This document shows positions 1-5,175 of a stretch of 5,283 bases of DNA, piece after piece. Position numbers and translations under genes: made by a program. The notes under the pieces are model-generated. The model was not told the origin of the DNA. It saw only the letters and a list, made by a program, of their open reading frames with translations, and did not search any database. Each line of letters starts with the position of its first letter. Within the stretch, counting starts at the first letter, position 1. This stretch comes from an uncultured PS1 clade bacterium (lineage in GTDB: Bacteria; Pseudomonadota; Gammaproteobacteria; PS1; Pseudothioglobaceae): NCBI GenBank assembly GCA_937950605.1, contig CALFDA010000068.1, positions 1 to 5,283 of the forward strand, given 5' to 3'.

Positions 1-227
1 TCAATTAACACCTCTAAATCTTGCTTAACTTTTTTAGCAATTAGACTAAAGTCTGTGTTTAGAGTCTTGCCATCTTTGATAGTAATGTCATAGACATAAC
101 CTGATTGGACTTTGACGTGTTGAATACCCTTGCCCTTGTCGACAATGATGTTGTTTTTGTTTAAGTTGCTAACAGTTGCTTGCGCTTTCTGTTGCAACAT
201 TTCCAGCATTTCTTGTGTTGTTGCCAT
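1..227 (-). CDS. Partial N-terminus of a probable BapA-prefix-like large secreted adhesin
   Basis: Only the first 75 codons are inside the window; the frame is open to the edge with no stop. The start at 227 is supported by a strong AGGAG at 235-239, 7 nt upstream. Residues 1-20 form a Gln/Ala-rich helix without a signal peptide. Residues 35-75 (IQHVKVQSGYVYDI, then an Asp-Gly turn, then LIAKKVKQDLEVLI) look like the beta-rich 'prefix' domain at the start of BapA-like surface proteins, where a short G-x-x-Y-x-I segment is followed by a K+V-x-x-DL-x-V strand. Such proteins are usually very long, repeat-rich and exported by a type I system through a C-terminal signal, which fits the lack of an N-terminal signal. 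The family call is from pattern memory on a short fragment; start and reading frame are much surer than function. It has its own promoter and long leader, so it is probably not part of the upstream operon. Confidence 0.5.
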   Translation of the reverse strand, partial: MATTQEMLEMLQQKAQATVSNLNKNNIIVDKGKGIQHVKVQSGYVYDITIKDGKTLNTDFSLIAKKVKQDLEVLI

Positions 228-234
228 CTCATTA

Positions 235-239
235 CTCCT
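235..239 (-). promoter_or_regulatory. Ribosome binding site of the adhesin-like gene
   Basis: On the minus strand AGGAG stands 7 nt before the ATG at 227-225. It is by far the best Shine-Dalgarno in the window; efp, epmA, the Sel1 gene and the ycgN-like gene have none that is obvious. This suggests efficient independent translation and fixes the start codon. Confidence 0.8.
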
Positions 240-318
240 ACAAAGTGCCTACTATTTTACATAAACCTTACAATTTTTTGGGTTTATTTTTATACTTTAT
301 TATTTATAAAAAATATAT

Positions 319-356
319 ATTTTACACTTTAAAAACAGTTTGTTTTTGTGTAAAAT
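319..356 (-). promoter_or_regulatory. Long imperfect palindrome in the adhesin leader
   Basis: ATTTTACAC (319-327) pairs with GTGTAAAAT (348-356), and inside it AAAAAC (331-336) pairs with GTTTTT (342-347) around a 5-base loop, leaving a 3-base bulge (328-330). This gives 9 + 6 base pairs, almost all A-T. On the minus-strand transcript it is followed by AU-rich sequence with a run of six U, so it could act as a weak terminator/attenuator or an RNA stability element. As DNA it could be a protein-binding palindrome. The pairing is visible directly; the role is inferred. Confidence 0.45.
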
Positions 357-360
357 GTCG

Positions 361-379
361 CCCAAATTTTTTATTTGGG
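361..379 (-). promoter_or_regulatory. Perfect 7-bp hairpin in the adhesin leader
   Basis: CCCAAAT (361-367) and ATTTGGG (373-379) form a perfect inverted repeat around a 5-base loop. It lies between the predicted promoter and the gene start, so it would be in the 5' untranslated region. No U-tract follows directly on either strand, so it is not a typical intrinsic terminator. It may be a structural element of the leader or an operator; its function is unknown. Confidence 0.45.
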
Positions 380-438
380 AAGTAAAAAAATCAATCGAAA
401 AAGCCAGAATTTATCTAGTTATTAAGGCTTATAATTGG

Positions 439-458
439 TTGTTATTATACTTTAACAA
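439..458. promoter_or_regulatory. Inverted repeat over the -10, candidate operator
   Basis: TTGTTA (439-444) and TAACAA (453-458) are a perfect 6-bp inverted repeat with 8 bases between, centred on the predicted -10 element. A regulator bound here would block RNA polymerase. I do not recognise the regulator, and the repeat is short and AT-rich, so it could be chance. Confidence 0.3.
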
Positions 459-473
459 ATGTTTTAATAGCAA
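444..473 (-). promoter_or_regulatory. Sigma70-like promoter for the adhesin-like gene
   Basis: On the minus strand, TTGCTA (473-468) is followed after 18 bases by a perfect TATAAT (449-444). Transcription would start near position 437 and give a leader of about 210 nt before the ATG at 227. The -35 matches four of six consensus bases, the -10 all six. In AT-rich DNA chance matches are common, but the full -10 with acceptable spacing and correct orientation makes this the best promoter I can find in the window. Confidence 0.55.
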
Positions 474-642
474 GGATAAATAAGAGAATTTGCAAGTATT
501 GAGGGTGGGGTGAAAAAAGTTAATAAATGCACAAATTTAGCAAATGTGTCATGATTAAAGTCATTTCTAATAACCTAAAACAATGGCGCTAAAAATATTG
601 TCAGATTTAGTATTTGAAAGATGAAGTTATATGAATGTAGTA
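474..642. other. Intergenic sequence between the ycgN-like gene and the adhesin promoter
   Basis: I see no gene, RNA gene or clear terminator here. The efp operon transcript should end in this stretch. The only hairpin of note is a bulged 7-bp stem at 530-548 with a run of six T (minus strand, 518-513) some 11 bases later, too loose to call. A 13-codon ATG frame on the plus strand near 583 has no ribosome binding site. Confidence 0.5.
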
Positions 643-1101
643 TTATTTCACCCAATCAACAACATGTTGGTGAATTTTTTCTTGTGGAATTTCGTTGTCT
701 CTAAAAATACGCCCGCGCACAGAAATGCCTGCTAAATGGACTGAATTAGTATCACCGCTGATTAAAGGATGCCAATCAAATAAAGGTTTGTCCTCGTGTA
801 ACAAACGATAAGCACAAGTTTTTGGCAACCAATTAAACTTCTTGCCCCAATCGGGGTCAATGCTTAAACAATCTGGAACTAAACGCTGACGCATTTGATA
901 ATGTGGGCATTGGCAGGTTTCTTCATCAAGGTAGCGACATGCAATATCAGTAAAATAGATTTCATTGCTATCCTCGTCCTCAATTTTGTGCAAACAACAA
1001 CGCCCACAGCCATCGCACAACGATTCCCATTGCGAGTATGTCATCTCAGATAAAGACAAGGTTTGCCAAAAATTATCGCTAATGGTTTTGTGTGCTATCA
1101 T
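643..1101 (-). CDS. ycgN: YcgN/UPF0260-family cysteine-cluster protein
   Basis: A 152-residue cytoplasmic protein, close to the length of E. coli YcgN and resembling it throughout. The hallmark is C29-x2-C32-x2-C35-C36 in the segment LCDGCGRCCLHK, followed by EIYFTDIACRYLD (C55), C63-x-C65, C78 and WLPKTCAYRLL (C96). Nine cysteines suggest a bound metal or Fe-S cluster, as proposed for the wider YkgJ-like zinc/iron-chelating group; the biochemical role is not established. The conserved WHPL (110-113) and ISVRG (126-130) near the C-terminus also fit the family. The start at 1101 gives an N-terminus that lines up with YcgN (the FWQ at 11-13). It overlaps the end of the upstream Sel1 gene by 23 nt and has no clear Shine-Dalgarno, so translation is probably coupled. 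It is the last gene of the efp operon. Confidence 0.88.
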   Translation of the reverse strand: MIAHKTISDNFWQTLSLSEMTYSQWESLCDGCGRCCLHKIEDEDSNEIYFTDIACRYLDEETCQCPHYQMRQRLVPDCLSIDPDWGKKFNWLPKTCAYRLLHEDKPLFDWHPLISGDTNSVHLAGISVRGRIFRDNEIPQEKIHQHVVDWVK

Positions 1102-2503
1102 TGTATTTTGTTATATACGACAAAATATCTTTGCCAGATTGATTGCCTTGTTCGGCAGAAGAGTTTGCCCAAAAAACTGCCATTTGATAATTACTTTTAA
1201 CGCCAATACCTTTAAGATACATAATCGCTAAAGAATTTTTTGACTGCGCCAAACCTTGCTTAGCTGATTTTTGCATTAATAAAAAGGCTCTCTTTTCGTC
1301 TTTAGGCGCTAGCATGCCATCGCTAAGTACAAGGCTTAGATTATATTGTGCAGTCGGGTCTCCTTGTTCGGCATCTAAGTTGAGTTTTTTAATACTCTCA
1401 TTGGTTGCTTTAGTATTTTCTGCCAAAGAGTGCCTGATTGCTTCTGCATCAGGCATAGTAATAATTTGTTTTGTTGTAGAATTATCAGATATTTTTTCTT
1501 CCAATTCACCAAAAGTTTTTGCTATTTGATTTTCCGTTACGTTTGGCACATATGCATCAAGTTGGCTTAAAAAGAATTGTGCTAATGTATGTCCTTTTTT
1601 AAAAGCTTGATAATACCAATATTTTGCTTTGCTCAAATCTTGCGTAACTTGTGCGCTTGTATGATAAATACGCGCCACTAAAAATTGAGCCTCTTTATTG
1701 CCTTTTGTAGCAACTGCTAATGCTAATTTGAGTGCCGCAATATCATCTTTTTCACTTAAATAACCTTGATGATATATTTCAGCCAGACGTAATTGTGCTT
1801 TGGCGAACTCTTGTTTTGCAGATTGTTGATACATTAGCAGAGCTTGAAAAAATTTATTTTGACGCTCAAGCAATGAAGCTAGATAATATTGTGCTTCGGC
1901 ATTTGAATGCAAGGCCGCGGCTTCGTACCAAACTTGTGCTAATATGTAGTTTTTTTCAACACCTTTGCCTTGATCATAAAGTTTTGCCAATTCTAATTGC
2001 GCAGGCACAAACTGAAGTTTAGCGGCTTTCTCATACCAGTAATGCGCCTGCTCATAATCGAATTCCACACCGCTCCCGTGGTGATACATTGAGGCCAATT
2101 TGTACTGTGCGTCCACAAAGTTTTGTTGCGCTGCCTTTGCGTACCAAAATAGTGCTTGCTTAAAATTTTTCTCGGTGCCTATGCCGTTGTAATAAAGTTC
2201 GGCCAGATTAAATTGTGCACTTGCATAGCCAGCCTCGGCGGCTTGAGTGTACCAATAAAACGCTAATTTTGCATCTCTTGCAACACTAATACCGCGATGA
2301 TACATTTTTGCCAAACTCAACTGTGCTATTGCATCTCCACTTGTGGCATTTTTTTTGAGTTGTGTTAGAATTTGCGTGCTTGAAAGTATTTGTTCGACTT
2401 TCCCTAACTGTTTTTTGACGGTATTTTGCTCGTACGTAGGTTGCAAAAGTTGTAAAGATTGCGCATTCAAACTCAACAACCCTAAAAACAACAACAATTT
2501 CAT
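1079..2503 (-). CDS. Exported Sel1-like repeat protein
   Basis: A 474-residue protein made mostly of Sel1-like repeats, TPR-related helical pairs that serve as protein-protein interaction scaffolds. The N-terminus has a short signal-peptide pattern: Lys2, hydrophobic residues 3-11, then NAQS with possible cleavage after Ser16, suggesting a periplasmic location. Repeats begin near residues 56, 92, 128, 164, 200, 232, 268 and 304, then 381, 417 and 453. Spacing is 36 residues except for one 32-residue unit (200-231), and the units at 304 and 453 are incomplete. Typical units read AQ-x-x-LA-x-x-Y-x-x-G-x-G followed by A-x-x-WY-x-x-AA. A non-repeat, charged Ser/Thr-rich linker (about 321-380) divides the two blocks. 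The gene starts 4 nt after epmA ends and overlaps the ycgN-like gene by 23 nt, so it is co-transcribed with efp-epmA. No specific partner can be named, and a link to EF-P biology is not implied by the sequence. Confidence 0.88.
   Translation of the reverse strand: MKLLLFLGLLSLNAQSLQLLQPTYEQNTVKKQLGKVEQILSSTQILTQLKKNATSGDAIAQLSLAKMYHRGISVARDAKLAFYWYTQAAEAGYASAQFNLAELYYNGIGTEKNFKQALFWYAKAAQQNFVDAQYKLASMYHHGSGVEFDYEQAHYWYEKAAKLQFVPAQLELAKLYDQGKGVEKNYILAQVWYEAAALHSNAEAQYYLASLLERQNKFFQALLMYQQSAKQEFAKAQLRLAEIYHQGYLSEKDDIAALKLALAVATKGNKEAQFLVARIYHTSAQVTQDLSKAKYWYYQAFKKGHTLAQFFLSQLDAYVPNVTENQIAKTFGELEEKISDNSTTKQIITMPDAEAIRHSLAENTKATNESIKKLNLDAEQGDPTAQYNLSLVLSDGMLAPKDEKRAFLLMQKSAKQGLAQSKNSLAIMYLKGIGVKSNYQMAVFWANSSAEQGNQSGKDILSYITKYNDSTQNH
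2060..2065. other. GAATTC site, the expected target of the neighbouring R-M system
   Basis: The only GAATTC I find in the window, located inside the Sel1 gene. If the EcoRI-like enzyme encoded at 4330-5166 is active, this site must be adenine-methylated by its partner to protect the chromosome. One site in about 5.3 kb is not far from chance for AT-rich DNA, so it shows no clear site avoidance. Confidence 0.9.
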
Positions 2504-2507
2504 AGTT

Positions 2508-3389
2508 TTATTTTAACAAATTCAAAGCTAATCGCTCTATACCAACTGCAACCCCTGAGCATTGTGGCAAAGGTTTCTGTAGCACTGATAAAAAATCTTT
2601 ATCCATTTCAACAAGGGGTTTTCCTAGAGTTGCACGTTTATCTATGTCATGCTTAAAGCAATTTTGATAATCATTAGCATGTTGCAATTCTTCATAGCCA
2701 TTAGCGACTTCAATACCCCATAAATACATTTCAAACCGATGTGCTATTTGCCCTTGTGTGTTTGCCAAGGCGGATTGATTTTTAGGGTAATCATAAATAA
2801 AACAAAGTGGCAAAGTTTTTAATTTTGGTTCACACAAATCAGTGAACAGCAAAATTTGCAAGTCTTCAATCCACTCAAAATCGGCATATAAATCATGCGA
2901 CTTAGCGATTTTTTTTAATTTATCAAAATCGGTATTTAAAATGTCAATATGCGCAAACTTTTTAAACGCTTGAGCATAAGATAATCGCGTTGTAGGTTGA
3001 TTAAAACCCAATGTTTTAAGTAAATTTGTTATATCGTCCATTAATGCATGGATATTAAACCCCAAGCGATAATATTCCAATATCATAAACTCATTAAAGT
3101 TATGTTGCCCCTGTTCATTATCACGAAATACTTGACAAATTTGGTAAATATCACCACTACCATTTGCTAGTAGTTTTTTCATTTCTAATTCGGGAGAGGT
3201 ATGCAGATATTTCAACTCGGGCTTAAACGCTTTATTAACCTGCGTTTTAATGCTATCAATATAAACATCGGTTGTAGGATAATCGAGTAAATGCCGAGTT
3301 TGTACCTCAATTAAACCTTGATTATCAAAGAATCGGCGAATTTTTTTAATTAGTTGATGATGTTTTTTAAGCTCTGCTTGTGTATTCAT
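2508..3389 (-). CDS. epmA: EF-P beta-lysylation protein EpmA (PoxA/GenX/YjeA)
   Basis: A class II lysyl-tRNA synthetase paralogue lacking the anticodon-binding domain. EpmA activates (R)-beta-lysine, made by the aminomutase EpmB, and transfers it to Lys34 of EF-P in the cytoplasm. Class II core motifs are visible: P38 in the motif-1 region, TSPELEMKKLL (64-74), motif 2 at 88-108 with FRDNEQGQHNFNEF and Arg89, the EVANGYEEL segment (227-235), and motif 3 SGVAVGIERL (278-287) with Arg286. At 293 residues it is shorter than E. coli EpmA (325). It lacks the first ~13 residues and stops about 15 residues after motif 3, but the catalytic core is complete. The start at 3389 lies inside the last codons of efp (23-nt overlap), giving MNTQAELKKHHQLIKKIRRFF, which fits the family's first helix. 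The gene order efp-epmA supports the assignment, since substrate and modifying enzyme are encoded together. epmB is not in this window. Confidence 0.93.
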   Translation of the reverse strand: MNTQAELKKHHQLIKKIRRFFDNQGLIEVQTRHLLDYPTTDVYIDSIKTQVNKAFKPELKYLHTSPELEMKKLLANGSGDIYQICQVFRDNEQGQHNFNEFMILEYYRLGFNIHALMDDITNLLKTLGFNQPTTRLSYAQAFKKFAHIDILNTDFDKLKKIAKSHDLYADFEWIEDLQILLFTDLCEPKLKTLPLCFIYDYPKNQSALANTQGQIAHRFEMYLWGIEVANGYEELQHANDYQNCFKHDIDKRATLGKPLVEMDKDFLSVLQKPLPQCSGVAVGIERLALNLLK

Positions 3390-3930
3390 TGGTGCGTGTA
3401 TCTACTCGGATTTTATCGCCAATATTAATAAACAATGGCACTTGCACAACTATACCTGTATTCATAGTCGCTGGTTTACCGCCCGTACTAGCGCTATCAC
3501 CTTTTAGTCCTGGGTCTGTATCCACCACCTCAAGCACCACATGATTAGGCGGGGCAACTGCAATTGGATTATTATTCCAAAGCGTTACTACACACATATC
3601 TTGTTCCACTAAATAGCCTCTAGCATCACCAATAGTAGCATCATCGATTGCATATTGTTCAAAAGAATTTGGATCCATAAAATTCCATGTGTTGCCATCG
3701 TTATAAATATATTGTAAATCCAATTCCATTACATCTGCGCCTTCCAAAGATTCTCCAGATTTAAAAGTCTTATCTAAAATCTTTCCAGTAATTAAATCCT
3801 TAAGCTTGACGCGATTAGACGCTTGCCCCTTTCCGGGTTTGCGTATTTCGTTGCTAATGATTGAGCAAGGATTGCCGCCTAACATAAGTTTTAAGCCGTT
3901 TTTGAATTGACTAGTAGAGTAATTTGCCAT
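3367..3930 (-). CDS. efp: Translation elongation factor P
   Basis: EF-P binds between the ribosomal P and E sites and relieves stalling at consecutive prolines. The 187-residue length is one short of E. coli EF-P. The N-terminal KOW-like domain (about 1-63) carries the loop KPGKGQ at 31-36, placing the modified lysine exactly at position 34, the beta-lysylation site of the EpmA-type pathway. Two OB-like domains follow (about 66-127 and 129-187). The family signature is seen at 152-171 (KPATMNTGIVVQVPLFINIG), and the C-terminus GDKIRVDTRTNEYTSRA is nearly that of E. coli. The start ATG at 3930 matches the family N-terminus, although upstream bases show no Shine-Dalgarno. It is the first gene of the minus-strand operon, and its end overlaps the start of epmA. 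Confidence 0.97.
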   Translation of the reverse strand: MANYSTSQFKNGLKLMLGGNPCSIISNEIRKPGKGQASNRVKLKDLITGKILDKTFKSGESLEGADVMELDLQYIYNDGNTWNFMDPNSFEQYAIDDATIGDARGYLVEQDMCVVTLWNNNPIAVAPPNHVVLEVVDTDPGLKGDSASTGGKPATMNTGIVVQVPLFINIGDKIRVDTRTNEYTSRA

Positions 3931-4013
3931 TTTTTAATTAGTATTAAATATAAAAACCCGATTGCCTAATTTTACGCAAATTTTTTACTTGCAAACTTTA
4001 GAGAAGTGTTTTA
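3931..4013 (-). promoter_or_regulatory. Upstream region of efp, presumed promoter
   Basis: The operon must start in this AT-rich stretch. On the minus strand a TATATT (3952-3947) resembles a -10, but the nearest -35-like TTGCGT (3979-3974) is 21 bases away, too far for a standard promoter. No precise site can be assigned. Confidence 0.3.
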
Positions 4014-4204
4014 CTATTCATCAAACGAACGCAAAATTTCTTCATTTGTATCTATTGTATCTAAATGAATAAGCACATTGCCATAACTTTTAAAAATTTC
4101 AGATAATAAATCCTCACTGCTTTGATTATCTTTGATATATTTTTTGTAGCCTCAAACTCTTTAAAATGTTGTACAAAAACAACCTGTGCAAATAATATTA
4201 ATGC
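4014..4204 (-). pseudogene. Frameshifted remnant of a small unrecognised ORF
   Basis: Two overlapping minus-strand frames read like parts of one protein. Upstream, positions 4204 to about 4146 encode ALILFAQVVFVQHFKEFEAT in one frame. From about 4145 down to the TAG at 4016-4014 another frame encodes a hydrophilic helical tail including DNQSSEDLLSEIFKSYG and ending NEEILRSFDE. A single extra A in the six-A run (plus-strand T run, 4140-4145) would join them into about 63 residues. In the upstream frame a TAA (4207-4205) precedes the first codon and there is no good start, so the 5' part is lost or also shifted. The product family is not recognised. It may be a decayed gene, perhaps truncated when the neighbouring restriction-modification module arrived, or a homopolymer sequencing error. 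Confidence 0.35.
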
Positions 4205-4329
4205 TTAGAATAATCATTTTTTCTTTTTCGTTTTATATAGCAAGTTATCAGTGTTATGGTTTACAATCGGCATATACATAATCGTTACCTGTGTTAGAAA
4301 GTGTAAGATTTAAATAAAAAAGACATAAT
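4205..4329 (+). promoter_or_regulatory. AT-rich upstream region of the EcoRI-like gene
   Basis: This stretch separates the divergent remnant from the endonuclease start and should carry its promoter. A CATAAT (4277-4282) is close to a -10, but the only good -35-like element, TTTACA (4260-4265), is 11 bases away instead of about 17. TAAGAT (4304-4309) is another weak -10. There is no good Shine-Dalgarno before the ATG at 4330, consistent with modest endonuclease expression. No small control-protein gene is seen, and classical EcoRI also lacks one. Confidence 0.35.
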
Positions 4330-5166
4330 ATGGCTAAAAAGAACCAATCAAAAAGGTTAACAAATCAACATAAAGAGTCTCAAGGTGTAGTTGGTATATT
4401 TGGGGATAAAGCAAAATTACACGATGCAACAGTTGGAAAAATCTCACAACTTGTAATTGAGCAACTTGAAAAAGAATATCCACAATTATCATTTCAATAT
4501 AAAACAAGTATTAGAAAGGAAGAAATAAACGAAGCATTAAAGAAAGTTGATTCCGAATTAGGTCAAACCCTTTTTGTGCCAAACTCAAGCATTAAGCCCG
4601 ATGGCGGAATAATCGAAGTAAAAGATGATAAAGGTGGTTGGAGAATAGTATTAGTTTCGGAAGCTAAACATCAAGGAAAAGATATTGAGAACATCAAAAA
4701 CGGAAAACTAGTTGGTAAGAACAACAATCAAGACTTAATGGCGGCTGGAAATGCAATAGAGAGGTCCCATAAAAATATATCCGAAATTGCTAATTTTATG
4801 CTGTTTGAATCACACTTTCCTTATGTCTTATTCCTAGAAGGTTCAAACTTTTTAACAGAAACTGTTTCAATTAAGAGACCAGATGGAAGAGTTGTAAAAC
4901 TTGAATACAATTCAGGGATGTTAAATAGATTGGATAGATTAACCTCAGCAAATTATGGGATGCCAATAAATACCAATTTGTGCAAAAATAAATTTGTCAA
5001 GCATAAAGACAAAGCTATTATGCTTCAAGCAACTTCGATATATACACAAGGTGATGGTGAAAAATGGGATGTCAAAAAAATACTTGATATTATGATCGAG
5101 GTTTCTAAAACCTCTCTTAAAGTGTTGGGAAGTGAAATATTTAATCAGATAACTAGGAGTAAATAA
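4330..5166 (+). CDS. ecoRIR: EcoRI-family type II restriction endonuclease
   Basis: A 278-residue homologue of EcoRI (277 residues), aligning from start to end by memory of the EcoRI sequence without needed gaps through the core. EcoRI acts as a homodimer that cuts G^AATTC in DNA lacking adenine methylation, using Mg2+. The PD-(D/E)xK catalytic set sits at EcoRI numbering: Pro90-Asp91 in SSIKPDGG, and Glu111 with Lys113 in VSEAKHQGKD. The DNA-recognition segment MAAGNAIERSHKN (137-149) includes Asn141, Ala142, Glu144 and Arg145. The second contact region LNRLDRL (198-204) keeps Arg200 and Arg203. These are the residues known to read GAATTC, so the same specificity is predicted. Differences cluster at the N-terminal arm, residues 38-60 and the last ~30 residues. 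No frameshift or internal stop is present. The methyltransferase start follows directly, completing a classic R-then-M order. Confidence 0.96.
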   Translation: MAKKNQSKRLTNQHKESQGVVGIFGDKAKLHDATVGKISQLVIEQLEKEYPQLSFQYKTSIRKEEINEALKKVDSELGQTLFVPNSSIKPDGGIIEVKDDKGGWRIVLVSEAKHQGKDIENIKNGKLVGKNNNQDLMAAGNAIERSHKNISEIANFMLFESHFPYVLFLEGSNFLTETVSIKRPDGRVVKLEYNSGMLNRLDRLTSANYGMPINTNLCKNKFVKHKDKAIMLQATSIYTQGDGEKWDVKKILDIMIEVSKTSLKVLGSEIFNQITRSK

Positions 5167-5169
5167 GGG
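5165..5169 (+). promoter_or_regulatory. Ribosome binding site deciding the methyltransferase start
   Basis: AAGGG lies 6 nt before the ATG at 5176 and only 3 nt before the in-frame ATG at 5173, favouring 5176. It overlaps the stop codon of the endonuclease gene, so translation may be coupled. A stronger AGGAG (5155-5159) is 16 nt away from 5176 and less suitable. Confidence 0.5.
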
Positions 5170-5175
5170 TTGATG

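Noticed and set aside
176..385. 69-codon plus-strand frame
   Set aside because: It overlaps the well-supported start, ribosome binding site and leader of the minus-strand adhesin-like gene. Its translation is low-complexity, rich in Phe/Tyr/Lys from AT-rich DNA, and it lacks a ribosome binding site.
513..548. Possible intrinsic terminator for the efp operon on the minus strand
   Set aside because: The stem at 530-548 is only 7 bp with a 2-base bulge and nearly all A-T, and the six-T run (518-513) begins about 11 bases after it.
965..1231. 88-codon plus-strand frame
   Set aside because: Antisense to the ycgN-like gene and the end of the Sel1 gene, both clearly coding on the other strand; no recognisable product.
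1314..1529. 71-codon plus-strand frame
   Set aside because: Antisense shadow of the Sel1-repeat gene; hydrophobic only because it mirrors the Lys/Glu/Asn-rich coding strand.
1732..2022. 96-codon plus-strand frame
   Set aside because: Antisense shadow of the Sel1 repeats; its own periodicity follows the 108-bp repeat of the real gene.
4260..4282. TTTACA with CATAAT as a promoter for the EcoRI-like gene
   Set aside because: Each element is good alone but the spacing is 11 bases, too short for sigma70.
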